The notes below the pieces were generated by a model that was given only the letters and a program-made list of their open reading frames with translations, searched no databases and was not told the DNA's origin. The position numbers were made by a program, and so were the translations under genes. Source: Polyangium aurulentum (GTDB lineage: Bacteria; Myxococcota_A; Polyangia; Polyangiales; Polyangiaceae). Taken from it: a stretch of DNA of 43,884 bases. Positions 1 through 8,184 of the stretch are shown here, piece by piece. The stretch lies in NCBI GenBank assembly GCA_945875545.1, contig CAMCKZ010000018.1, positions 1 to 43,884 of the forward strand, in the 5' to 3' direction. Positions within the stretch are counted from its first letter, which is position 1, and each line of letters begins with the position of its first letter.

Positions 1-90
1 TTCCCGTCGCGCCCGCTGTTCCCGTCGCGCCCGCTGTTCCCGTCGCGCCCGCTGTTCCCGTCGCGCCCGCTGTTCCCGTCGCGCCTGCTG
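1..90. repeat. 18-bp tandem repeat, five copies, coding
   Basis: Five head-to-tail copies of TTCCCGTCGCGCCCGCTG; the fifth has one change (C to T). The unit is six codons and on the minus strand encodes Gly-X-Y triplets of the collagen-like lipoprotein. The array starts at base 1, so its true copy number is not known. Confidence 0.95.
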
Positions 91-310
91 CTCCAATCGG
101 CAGCCACTCCCCGTTGCTGCACAGCGCGAGCACTCGCTCCGCTGTCGCCATCGCTACCTCCAGATCACGCCTCGATTCGCACGCCGGACGATCTGCCAAA
201 CTCGCATAGCGGACCACGACTTGGCCCGCCGCCGCTGGGGCTGATGGGGAGCACCCCGCCAAAGTTGCCGCCATCGCGCTCAGCCCCACCAATGTTGAGA
301 TACGCTTCAT
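1..310 (-). CDS. Collagen-like lipoprotein, C-terminal part beyond the left edge
   Basis: The gene starts at an ATG at 308-310 and reads leftwards without a stop to the window edge (about 103 codons seen). Residues 1-20 form a lipoprotein signal peptide ending in the lipobox LAGC (Cys20), so the protein should be lipid-anchored after export. Residues 21-75 are a short Cys-containing region. From about residue 76 the 18-bp DNA repeat at 1-90 is read as AGATGT units, which is a Gly-X-Y pattern (GAT-GTA-GAT-GTA), the triplet rule of bacterial collagen-like proteins. The purine-rich stretch GAGAGAGAAAG just upstream can serve as ribosome binding site. Function is unknown; a structural or surface role is inferred from the family. 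It is divergent from the gene at 598. The total length and what follows the repeat cannot be seen. Confidence 0.75.
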   Translation of the reverse strand, partial: MKRISTLVGLSAMAATLAGCSPSAPAAAGQVVVRYASLADRPACESRRDLEVAMATAERVLALCSNGEWLPIGAAGATGTAGATGTAGATGTAGATGTAGATG

Positions 311-597
311 GTGCTTTCTCTCTCTCACTCGTTGTTCTACTGCCACTAACCCGACGAAAAGGCTTCGCTCCTCTTTCTCCTTCGTCAAGCTTCATCTGCT
401 TTTTCGCCGTTACGCGCGCAATCGCTTCCGCCCTCGTCGCGCAGCTCTCGCTCGCCGCCCGGCCGCAAGTCGGAAGCACATGAAGAGAGAACGGCAACCC
501 TTAACCTCGTAGAATTATCGCAAGCGCGGTCTCACTTGCGTTGACAATTTCCAAAGGCATCGCCCCGCCTCCCGAGAGGCCGGTGTAGGCTCGCGCA
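311..597. other. Intergenic region between two divergent lipoprotein genes
   Basis: This stretch of 287 bases separates the divergent starts at 310 and 598. It must hold the promoters of both genes. A TTGACA hexamer is present at 541-546, but no convincing -10 box follows it at normal spacing, so I do not call a promoter. I see no convincing RNA gene or coding sequence; the short reading frames here look like chance frames of GC-rich DNA. Confidence 0.5.
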
Positions 598-2829
598 ATG
601 GCACGCGTTGCGGTTTCGTTTCTCGCGTTGGTTTTTTGCTCCGGTGCCCTAGCCGCCTGCGCACGCGCCCCGGTGCAACCTGCGTCACCGCCGGGTCCAC
701 CGTCGATCTTGCGCGGATATTCCCTCGCAATCGCGCAAGATTCATCGGCCCTTCCGAGCGCCGGTCTCGCTCGCCGCGCGGCGGTCCAACTTCCCCTCGC
801 GCCGCTGTTGAACCGCTCCGCTTCGCCCACCGACAGGGCCAACGCGTTCGCCCTGTTTCATGAAGATGGCTTCGCCCGCGTGGCATCGATCGTGCGGCGC
901 GCAGACCTCAAAAATGCCGACATCCTGGTGCGTGCATTATGCACATATTCATACGTGGAGAATGCACGTACTCCGCAAGCGAGCAACACGCAGGCCGAGT
1001 GGCACGCCCTTCGCCTTGGGCACCGTGCGGCCGGTGAAGAGGGCAAGACGCTGGCCCTGTTGGACGCGACAGAACCGACTCCCGACGCCGCCGCCGAGCG
1101 GGCCGCCCTCGACGACTGGATGAAAGCCGGATCGACGAAACCCGTGGTTTTAGCCCTGCGCCGCGCACGTGCTGGCATCGAGCGGGCAGCTCTTTGCCCG
1201 AGCCCCGCGGGCCTCCGTTTCTTGGACGAAGCCCTGCGCGAAGCCCTCACGGCGGCGACCGCGCTCCGTCTTCAACACCAGGGAATGACGCCGGACAACG
1301 CCGTTTCCGAAGACTCGCAAGCCGTGATTGGCACATTCACGCTGGCACCCCTCGCGATGATCGCGTCGAAGCTCCTCCAAGGAGACGTGCGCGCGGCGCA
1401 GCAGCTGGCCCAAGACGGCGAGCTTGCGCCATTTGTGAATCCGGCCATTCTGGAGGCCCTCCGGGGCGTGAGCGCGGCACCTACGGCGAGCGAATACGCG
1501 GTATTGGCCCTGACCCTTCGCATCGTCACCGAGCGCGACGCCCGCAACCGCGCTCCGCGTCATCGCGACCCGGCGAGTGAAACGCTCGTTGAGCTCGCGT
1601 CCGCGCGACTGGCCCGCGAAGCGCAAGTGCTGCAACCGACCGCGCCGGAAGTCACCCTGCTCGCATCGCGGGTTTTGTCGCCACTGGGGCTTGGGGCCCT
1701 CGGCATCGCGATGCTCGAACCTGTTGCAAAGTACACGCAAGAAGAAGCGTGGCTTCAAGAGGTTCTCAACGTGACCATTGCCGCCGAGGGTGAGGCCGCG
1801 GGGCGCGGCGATCGGATAGATGTAGACCGCATCTTTCGGGCCGCGGCCCCGGTGTTGGCAGCAGCGATCTCACACGCGCCGGCAACCCTCGGCGTCGAGG
1901 TTTGGAGGGCCACCGCGATCGCCGCGGAGGCAGCGCTTCGCGACGGAGACGGGGCCGGGGCCGAGGTTCTTTTTAGGGCCATCGCACCGTCGCCACCGGA
2001 GATCGCCGTAAGCATCGCGCGTCTCGAAGCGGGCTCCGGGAACGCGGTCGGGGCTCTCGCGCGTCTCGATGCCTTGGCCGCCGGCGCCGCGCCACCCTCC
2101 GGGCCTGACGTCGCGGTTCATGCGTGTGAAATCGCGGCTTTCGCGGGCTTGCCCGAAGCCCCAAAACGCTGCGAAAATGCGCTCAATTCCATTCTCGGCG
2201 CGTCGGCGCTTTGGTCTCGCGAGGGCACCGACGACGGCAAGTCCGATCGGCTGCTGGCGCGGGTCTTGATGCGCTTTCGTGGCGGCCTCGATGGTGCCCT
2301 GCGGGCCCTTGACCGCGCGTATTACGCGGCACGAAAATCTGGCGGCGACGTGTCGTTCATCGTGGGCCAAGCGGTGGGCGCCGCGGTTACTTCCGATGCG
2401 CCGCACGCGGCCCAAGCCGTCGAGCCGTGGGTCGCCCGCGCGATGGAACTCGACGCCGACGATTTCGTTTATTTTGGGCTCTGGGCCGAGACTCTCTTTC
2501 GACGACATGGTCACGCCCACGAACACCTCGATGCCGCGCTTCACCGCGCGAGGCCGCAAAGCCCGTGGGTGCAGGCCCTGTTGGCGGCGCGCGTTCCTAA
2601 CAATCTGCCCGGCCTCGAGTTCCTCGCGCGCCAAGACACCGAAACGGCTGAAGCTGTATTCTACACGGGTCTTTCTGCGTGGGGTGACCGCCGTGATGCA
2701 GAGGCGCTCGAGAAGTTTCGTCGGTGCCGGAGCTACCGGGCTTTGGAGCTCATGGAAAACGGGTTTTCCGAGGCTTTTCTCAGGGGACCATCGCAGCTCG
2801 TTCTTCCGCCGCACATCGCGATTCCGTGA
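598..2829 (+). CDS. Large lipoprotein of helical-repeat (TPR-like) type, unknown function
   Basis: A 743-residue protein with a lipoprotein signal peptide: hydrophobic residues 4-19 and lipobox LAAC with Cys21. The rest is Ala/Leu/Arg-rich and looks alpha-helical, with repeated patterns such as ALxxARAG and ALARLDALA that suggest a TPR-like solenoid; I cannot assign a named family. The stop codon overlaps the GTG start of the next gene (GTGA), so translation with the downstream Omp85-like barrel gene is probably coupled. That context suggests an envelope role, perhaps at the outer membrane (inference). Around 931-968 the codons (GCA TTA TGC ACA TAT TCA) are unlike the rest of the gene. Confidence 0.75.
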   Translation: MARVAVSFLALVFCSGALAACARAPVQPASPPGPPSILRGYSLAIAQDSSALPSAGLARRAAVQLPLAPLLNRSASPTDRANAFALFHEDGFARVASIVRRADLKNADILVRALCTYSYVENARTPQASNTQAEWHALRLGHRAAGEEGKTLALLDATEPTPDAAAERAALDDWMKAGSTKPVVLALRRARAGIERAALCPSPAGLRFLDEALREALTAATALRLQHQGMTPDNAVSEDSQAVIGTFTLAPLAMIASKLLQGDVRAAQQLAQDGELAPFVNPAILEALRGVSAAPTASEYAVLALTLRIVTERDARNRAPRHRDPASETLVELASARLAREAQVLQPTAPEVTLLASRVLSPLGLGALGIAMLEPVAKYTQEEAWLQEVLNVTIAAEGEAAGRGDRIDVDRIFRAAAPVLAAAISHAPATLGVEVWRATAIAAEAALRDGDGAGAEVLFRAIAPSPPEIAVSIARLEAGSGNAVGALARLDALAAGAAPPSGPDVAVHACEIAAFAGLPEAPKRCENALNSILGASALWSREGTDDGKSDRLLARVLMRFRGGLDGALRALDRAYYAARKSGGDVSFIVGQAVGAAVTSDAPHAAQAVEPWVARAMELDADDFVYFGLWAETLFRRHGHAHEHLDAALHRARPQSPWVQALLAARVPNNLPGLEFLARQDTETAEAVFYTGLSAWGDRRDAEALEKFRRCRSYRALELMENGFSEAFLRGPSQLVLPPHIAIP

Positions 2830-4112
2830 TCTTTTCTCCGGGCCTGTTGCTCGTACTTGCGGCCGCCGCGTCGCTTCCAGAAGGCACCTCGGGCCCAGCT
2901 CCGGGGCCCCAATCTGCCGACGCGCCCGGTGACCTCGCTCCCCTTGGCGAGGAACCTGCGCTCCCGGGGGTCGTCCGCGAAGTAACGATTTTCGGCAACG
3001 TGAAGACCACGCGTCACGTCATTCTGCGCGAGCTTGGGTGGCACGCCGGCACCGCCATCGACGACCACGCGTGGCACCTCGGCCTGACGCGCTTGCAGAA
3101 CACGATGCTCTTCAACCTCATCGAGGCGCACCGCGTGGAGGCGGGCCCGGGGCAATTCGATGCGGTGATCCACGTGCAAGAAAACTTCACTCTCTACCCG
3201 AGCTTCAACGCCGTCGCGAGCAGCGATATTTTTTGGCTCAGCGCGGGCGTTTCCGAGTTCAATCTCTTCGGTGCATTCCGAGAACTGCGCGCGCAGTACG
3301 AACGCTACAACGACGAGCACGGAGGCCAGATCGGCTACCGAGACCCGCGCCTTTTCGACGAACGCCTGGATTTCTCCGTCGTCGGTGGTCGTTTCGCCAG
3401 GCCTCGCCCTACGTTTACGCTGCTCCGGCTTTTTGCCCAGACCGAGCTCGCACGTCTCCTGAACGACGATCATCTGCGTGTCGGCCTGCGCGCAGAGGTC
3501 GGCCATGACGAGTATACTGCGGCTATCGATGGTACACCCGCTAGCAATACACCGTCTGCATATGGTATACTATCAGCCCCTACCCGCCTCGGGCGCATTG
3601 ATCGCATCCGCGTGGACTTCGACGGCCAGTCGTTGGAGGTCACGCCCAGTGTCATCGCAGGCGGCGGGGCCCGGGGTTTTTTTCCAAGTTTTTCCGCCGC
3701 TGGCCTCTTCTACAAGCAAGGCCCCGGAAGGACGAACCTGGCGGTGCGCGTGCTGGGCGGCGCAACGGGTGCCTCCACGAGTAATTTTCGTATGTACATA
3801 GGAGGCCTTGAAACGGTTCGCGGATTTCCAGACAGCTACGCAAACGGTACGCAATATGCTGCCGCCAATATCGAGCTGCGATGGACGGCCTTCGACTCGA
3901 AATACCTCGCCATCCAGCCGGCCGCATTCGTCGACGGTGCGGCGATGGGCAACGAACGGCAAGGGCACGGTCGGCTCCTCTCGGCGGGCGCGGGCGTGCG
4001 ATTCATTTGCCCCCTCTTTGCCCAGGCCGGCCTTCGCATCGATCTCGCGGAGCGGTTGATTGGCGGCTCGGGCCTCGGCCTCAGCGTGGGTGCTTATCAG
4101 TTTTTTTTCTGA
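2826..4112 (+). CDS. Omp85/BamA-TamA family outer-membrane protein with one POTRA domain
   Basis: I choose the GTG at 2826 because it overlaps the upstream stop codon (GTGA) and opens a signal peptide (VIFSPGLLLVLAAAASLPEG); the frame is open further upstream but that part lies inside the previous gene. The product is 428 residues. After a Pro-rich linker, residues around 50-125 (VREVTIFGNVKTTRHVILRE) match a POTRA domain. The remainder is a beta-barrel ending in ...SVGAYQFFF, with the C-terminal Phe typical of outer-membrane proteins. Family members insert or export proteins at the outer membrane. With only one POTRA and about 430 residues it is much shorter than BamA, so it is unlikely to be the essential BamA itself. 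The end overlaps the convergent hydrolase gene by 32 bases. Confidence 0.85.
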   Translation: MIFSPGLLLVLAAAASLPEGTSGPAPGPQSADAPGDLAPLGEEPALPGVVREVTIFGNVKTTRHVILRELGWHAGTAIDDHAWHLGLTRLQNTMLFNLIEAHRVEAGPGQFDAVIHVQENFTLYPSFNAVASSDIFWLSAGVSEFNLFGAFRELRAQYERYNDEHGGQIGYRDPRLFDERLDFSVVGGRFARPRPTFTLLRLFAQTELARLLNDDHLRVGLRAEVGHDEYTAAIDGTPASNTPSAYGILSAPTRLGRIDRIRVDFDGQSLEVTPSVIAGGGARGFFPSFSAAGLFYKQGPGRTNLAVRVLGGATGASTSNFRMYIGGLETVRGFPDSYANGTQYAAANIELRWTAFDSKYLAIQPAAFVDGAAMGNERQGHGRLLSAGAGVRFICPLFAQAGLRIDLAERLIGGSGLGLSVGAYQFFF

Positions 4113-5139
4113 GCCGACGAAGGGCCTTCGGCACACGGGCACCGAGAACAGAATCCATAAAGGCGCGCTGTTCGAGCCAGGCTACACGCGCGGCGCGAAG
4201 GACCGGCAACGCATGAAACGCGTGGGGTTGCCCAGGGTATTCGGGGTGTTCGCAGCGGCCACCACGACGCTCCACGGCCACGGCCAATCTGCGTGTATCA
4301 TGCACGCATAGGTCGGCGGTTCCGCAAAGGGAGAAGAACGGAGGCAAGGGCCTTAGGGTGACAGCGTCGCTTTCCAAAATGCAAATCGGGTCTGCGAGGG
4401 CCGCATCGGGGCGGGGAGATGCGGAGCGGTCGTCGAGGTAGGTGCTGCACACCTCCCACAGGCGATCGCGAATGAACGCGCTGCCATCGGGCTCCAGCTC
4501 ATCGAAGCGACCGGGGTTCGATACCTGCAAAAGCGGGCACGCGGGCATAACAGCCACGGGCAAGACGCCGCGCCGAAAAACCTCTTGGGCGACGGCCTCG
4601 GGGCGCTCCATGGTGGCCATGATGGTCAGCGCGGTCACGAGGTTTCCGCCTGCAGATTCCCCCGCAACAATGATCGTGGACGGGTCGCCGCCGAAACGTT
4701 CGGCGTTGTCGAGGGTCCACGTCCACGCGGCGACGAGGTCGTTCACGGCGGCGGGAAAAGGCTTCTCGCCCGACAGCGTGTAATCGATCGTGACGACGAC
4801 GTAGCCGAGGCGCGCGAAGGAAAACGCGAAGTTCCAGTGCGTGTCTTTGGAGAGAATTCGGAAGCCGCCGCCGTGCACATAAAAGACCACGGGCATGCGT
4901 CGATCGGGCTCGTAACCGCTCCACACATCGAGGCGATGCGCGCGGCTACCGGAGCCAAGATACGGCACGTCGCGGTGGACACGAATGCCCCACTCCTCGG
5001 GTTTCACCCCGGACATCAAGCGCCCGGTGTACGAGAGCCCGCGAAAAAAAACATCTAGGAATTTGCCGCCAGCCCGCTTGCGCGCACGCCGAACCACTTT
5101 CTTCGCGAATTTGCTGGCGAAACTCGGCATGGGACTCAA
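4081..5139 (-). CDS. Alpha/beta hydrolase, hormone-sensitive-lipase (GDXG) type
   Basis: A 352-residue hydrolase. The oxyanion-hole motif HGGGF lies at about residues 89-93, the nucleophile is Ser162 in GESAGG, the likely acid is Asp276 in LCGTAD and the likely base is His306 in GQPHAFHAL. This set defines the HSL/bacterial esterase family, which hydrolyses short-chain esters; the natural substrate cannot be read from sequence. The basic N-terminus (residues 8-26) is not a signal peptide, so it is probably cytoplasmic. It starts 3 bases after the cdsA stop and is therefore the last gene of the uppS-cdsA operon, in the place where many bacteria carry dxr. A lipid-related role is inferred. Its 3' end overlaps the convergent barrel gene by 32 bases. 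Confidence 0.9.
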   Translation of the reverse strand: MSPMPSFASKFAKKVVRRARKRAGGKFLDVFFRGLSYTGRLMSGVKPEEWGIRVHRDVPYLGSGSRAHRLDVWSGYEPDRRMPVVFYVHGGGFRILSKDTHWNFAFSFARLGYVVVTIDYTLSGEKPFPAAVNDLVAAWTWTLDNAERFGGDPSTIIVAGESAGGNLVTALTIMATMERPEAVAQEVFRRGVLPVAVMPACPLLQVSNPGRFDELEPDGSAFIRDRLWEVCSTYLDDRSASPRPDAALADPICILESDAVTLRPLPPFFSLCGTADLCVHDTRRLAVAVERRGGRCEHPEYPGQPHAFHALPVLRAARVAWLEQRAFMDSVLGARVPKALRRLRKKTDKHPR

Positions 5140-5142
5140 CTC

Positions 5143-5958
5143 CTAGTTGTGCGTCCAAAGGAGATAAACGTAAACCGTTGCGTTGGTGACGAGGAGCGCA
5201 TCGACGCGATCGAGGATGCCTCCGTGGCCCGGCAGGATCGCGCCCGAATCTTTCACGCCTGTTGCGCGCTTCAAGACCGATTCGCCGAGGTCTCCGAGCT
5301 GACCCAATGCGCCCGCCGCAATCGAAAGAGGAATGCCGTGGGCCAGCGAAAGTTCCGGGAGAAACGTGTAATGGCCAATGACAGCGCCGAGCATGGCCCC
5401 GACAAGACCACCGACGGCGCCCTCCACCGTTTTCTTGGGAGACACGGCCTCAAATAGTTTGTGCCGCCCAAAGCGTTTGCCTGCAAAGTAGGCCACGGTG
5501 TCGCTGCCCCACGCGAAGGTCATCGCCAAGAGCGCGTAACCCCGAGCGTAATCGCGCTGCATGATGGCCGAGAGCGTGAGGGGAATCGCGACAAAGAACG
5601 GCGCAAAGCCCATGGCGCACGCCCGCAACGCCGCCGAGGGCATGTCGCCGAGGCGCGCGAGGGTGAGAAGAGGCGCCAGAACGGGAATCGTGACGAGCAG
5701 CGTGAGAAGGTATTTTGGCTCGTGGGTATAAAAATAGACGCCAAGAGAAGCGCCCGCGGACAGCAGCACGCCGAAGGTTTGCGACACCCGATCGCCCGGG
5801 TGCGTCATCTGAAAAAGCTCCAAACAGCCCACAAGCCCGGCGGTGAAAATGAGGACGAAAAAACCCCAAACCGGCGCCACAAAAACGAGCCAGAGAATCA
5901 GGGGAACCGCGACCGCTGCGGTAGCCAATCGCGAGAAAAAGTTGGCCGAGATCGCCAT
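5143..5958 (-). CDS. cdsA: Phosphatidate cytidylyltransferase
   Basis: CdsA makes CDP-diacylglycerol from phosphatidate and CTP, the precursor of bacterial phospholipids, at the inner membrane. The 271-residue protein has several hydrophobic segments (about 15-45, 60-78, 83-100, 115-133, 140-158, 181-200). It carries the full CDP-transferase signature at residues 227-251, from SVLKRATGVKD to LPGHGGILDR, including the invariant KDSG and HGG..DR residues. Length matches the family. It lies 85 bases downstream of uppS and directly upstream of the hydrolase, the common uppS-cdsA order. Confidence 0.96.
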   Translation of the reverse strand: MAISANFFSRLATAAVAVPLILWLVFVAPVWGFFVLIFTAGLVGCLELFQMTHPGDRVSQTFGVLLSAGASLGVYFYTHEPKYLLTLLVTIPVLAPLLTLARLGDMPSAALRACAMGFAPFFVAIPLTLSAIMQRDYARGYALLAMTFAWGSDTVAYFAGKRFGRHKLFEAVSPKKTVEGAVGGLVGAMLGAVIGHYTFLPELSLAHGIPLSIAAGALGQLGDLGESVLKRATGVKDSGAILPGHGGILDRVDALLVTNATVYVYLLWTHN

Positions 5959-6043
5959 GAGGCCTGCGCTCTGAGGAGTGAGGGAAACGTCGGGGAGGGC
6001 GCTGGAGCTGCGAGCCCAAAATGGGCCGCAAGCAGCAAAAAGC

Positions 6044-6817
6044 CTAACGAACGGCTGCGTGCGGGGGAATCGTCAGGTGCCGTGATTCTGCGCCCACGAG
6101 GCCGTAACGGCGTTCGCGTGCTTGATAAGAGGCGATGGCTGTGTGCAAGTCGTGTTCAGAAAAATCGGGCCAAAGAGCATCGGAAAAATAGAGCTCCGCG
6201 TACGCAAGACCGAAGAGCAAAAAGTTCGAAATGCGCTGCTCGCCGCCCGTGCGAATCACCAGATCGGGATCTCCCACGGTGAGCGAAGGCATGCGTCGAT
6301 GCATGAGGTCTGCATCTATCTCGGAAGGGTCGAGGGTGCCTTCTTGCACCTGCTTCGCGAGCTCGCGCGCAACCGCTGCGATCTCCTCGCGGCCGCCGTA
6401 GCTGAGGGCGAGGGTCAGGGTCATGGCGTCGTTGTCGCGGCTTGCCTCTTTCAGAGGCTCGAGAACGGCCCGCACAATTCCAGGCAAGCGACCCAGATTG
6501 CCAACGGCGTTGAAGCGAATGCCGCTTGTGAGAATTTCGTCGTGTTCAGACAGGAGAAAGTCTCGAAGAAGCTCCATCAAGGCGTCGACCTCGAGTTCGG
6601 GGCGCTCCCAATTTTGCTCACTAAAAGCGTACAGCGTGAGCGCTTTTACGCCGAGACGGCGGCACGCGCGAACCATGCGCCGCACCGTGCGGGAACCTTC
6701 GCGATGCCCGATGGCCCGGGAAAGGCCTCGCTGCTGAGCCCATCGGCCATTGCCATCCATGATGATGGCAATGTGCGCGGGGAGGTTGCGCGCTTCGACA
6801 AGGGGCGGCATCGGCAT
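6044..6817 (-). CDS. uppS: Isoprenyl transferase (undecaprenyl diphosphate synthase)
   Basis: UppS condenses isopentenyl diphosphate units onto farnesyl diphosphate to make the C55 carrier lipid for peptidoglycan and other polymers; it is cytosolic. The 257-residue product has all cis-prenyltransferase motifs: MDGNGRWA at residues 20-27 with catalytic Asp21, the FSEQNWERP motif, YGGREEI, and DLVIRTGGEQRISNFLLF near the C-terminus. The start ATG at 6815-6817 gives a typical N-terminus; the open frame continues upstream to 8041, but that part lies antisense to the gene starting at 6878 and has no family resemblance. First gene of the uppS-cdsA-hydrolase operon. Confidence 0.95.
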   Translation of the reverse strand: MPMPPLVEARNLPAHIAIIMDGNGRWAQQRGLSRAIGHREGSRTVRRMVRACRRLGVKALTLYAFSEQNWERPELEVDALMELLRDFLLSEHDEILTSGIRFNAVGNLGRLPGIVRAVLEPLKEASRDNDAMTLTLALSYGGREEIAAVARELAKQVQEGTLDPSEIDADLMHRRMPSLTVGDPDLVIRTGGEQRISNFLLFGLAYAELYFSDALWPDFSEHDLHTAIASYQARERRYGLVGAESRHLTIPPHAAVR

Positions 6818-6877
6818 AGGACCGCGACCGATAACACGGGCCCGCTCAATGGGGGAATGTAGGTGTAGTATGCGGGC

Positions 6878-8167
6878 ATGAATGGCCTGAAAGTTTTCGT
6901 TCGTCTTCGCATGAGCGCCCACGACGCGCACTACGCGGGAGAACTCGTCGACGGCGCGCGCATGCTTGCCCTCTTTGGAGACCTCGCGACGGAGCTGCTG
7001 ATACGCCTCGACGGCGACGAAGGTCTCTTTCGCGCTTACGAGAGTGTGGAGTTTCTTGCCCCTGTTTTTGCAGGAGATTACGTCGAAGCGACCGCCGAAC
7101 TTATTCGCGTGGGGCGCACTAGCCGGCAGATGCGTTTTGAAGCGCGTAAAGTCATCTCCAACGTGCGCGCCCCAGGTGTGCCCGCAAGCGCCGCCGACGT
7201 GCTGCCGGAGCCCGTCGTCGTGTGCCGCGCCGTCGGAACATGCGTGACGCCCGAAGCCTTCAAACGCGTGCCGGCGCAGCTCTACCCCATTGGGCTCCCC
7301 GCCCCCCAGGCCCACGAGCCCATCGTGACGCCCGCGCCCCAAAAAGTGCTGCCCGAGCTCATTCTCACCGCGGCCATCGTGGGCGCCGAAGTGACGCGGC
7401 AACAGACGCCATTTTTGCCGATCACGCCGGAAGAAATCGGCATCGAGGCGGCCAAGTGCCAAGCCGCCGGGGCCAGCGTGATTCACCTTCACGTGCGCGA
7501 CGACGACGGGAATTCCACCCAGTCGGCGGATCGCTTTGCCGCGGCCCTCGAAGAGATTCGCAAACGATGTGATTGTATTGTGCAAGTAACTACGGGCGGC
7601 GCCGTGGGCATGTCGATCGACGAGCGCGCGGACTGCCTGCGATGCTTGCCGGAGATGGCGACGCTCAATTGCGGCACGCTCAATTTCGGCGACGATGTGT
7701 TCGTCAATACGAGGCCCGATATTAGGCGAATGGCTGCAAAAATAGGCACTTCGGGAGCTGTGGCGGAACTTGAATGTTACGAAGTTGGGCACCTCGAAGA
7801 GGCCCTTCGGTTGCACGCCGAAGGCGCAATTCATGCGCCGCTGCACTTTCAAATCGTCCTCGGAGTGCCCGGCGGTATCGGTGCCACCGAGGCAAGTTTG
7901 CGTTTCATGGCCTCTCTCGTGCCCGCCAATGCCACGTGGGGCGTGGCCGCCGTGGGGCGGTTTCAAAAGCCCATGACCGAGCTCGCCATGCGCCTCGGTG
8001 GTCATGCGCGCGTCGGTCTCGAAGACAACATTTACCTCCAAAAGGGCGTTCTGGCGGAGGGCAGCGCGCCTCTCGTCGCCCAGGCCGCGGCGTATGCGAG
8101 GAGCCTCAATCGGCCCATCGCTAACGCAGCGCGCGCGCGCGAACTCCTGGGAATTCGCGCGCGGTAA
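6878..8167 (+). CDS. Fusion of 3-aminobutyryl-CoA ammonia-lyase (Kal-like) and 3-keto-5-aminohexanoate cleavage enzyme (Kce/BKACE)
   Basis: A 429-residue two-domain protein. Residues 1-130 look like the hotdog-fold Kal enzyme ([20 protein letters not shown], then [15 protein letters not shown]). A Pro/Ala-rich linker (about 131-160) joins it to a DUF849/BKACE TIM barrel (about 160-429). That part has the zinc ligands His203 and His205 in HLHVRD, the TTGG motif near 239 and Glu382 in [11 protein letters not shown]. In lysine fermentation, Kce uses acetyl-CoA to cleave 3-keto-5-aminohexanoate to acetoacetate and 3-aminobutyryl-CoA, and Kal then removes ammonia to give crotonyl-CoA, so the fusion joins two consecutive steps. 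The other kam/kdd genes are not in the window. A possible -10 (TAGTAT, 6866-6871) lies so close that the mRNA may have almost no leader. Substrate assignment is by similarity recalled from memory. Confidence 0.85.
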   Translation: MNGLKVFVRLRMSAHDAHYAGELVDGARMLALFGDLATELLIRLDGDEGLFRAYESVEFLAPVFAGDYVEATAELIRVGRTSRQMRFEARKVISNVRAPGVPASAADVLPEPVVVCRAVGTCVTPEAFKRVPAQLYPIGLPAPQAHEPIVTPAPQKVLPELILTAAIVGAEVTRQQTPFLPITPEEIGIEAAKCQAAGASVIHLHVRDDDGNSTQSADRFAAALEEIRKRCDCIVQVTTGGAVGMSIDERADCLRCLPEMATLNCGTLNFGDDVFVNTRPDIRRMAAKIGTSGAVAELECYEVGHLEEALRLHAEGAIHAPLHFQIVLGVPGGIGATEASLRFMASLVPANATWGVAAVGRFQKPMTELAMRLGGHARVGLEDNIYLQKGVLAEGSAPLVAQAAAYARSLNRPIANAARARELLGIRAR

Positions 8168-8184
8168 GCATCGCGGTTTGCCCG

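Noticed and set aside
541-546. TTGACA as -35 of the first lipoprotein gene
   Set aside because: No acceptable -10 box is found 16-18 bases downstream.
2724-2825. Longer N-terminus for the Omp85-like protein
   Set aside because: The extra 34 residues lie in the previous gene and would hide the signal peptide; the GTGA overlap at 2826 is a better start.
6044-8041. Single 665-residue open frame on the minus strand
   Set aside because: Only the last 257 residues match uppS. The upstream part is antisense to the Kal-Kce fusion and has no family resemblance.
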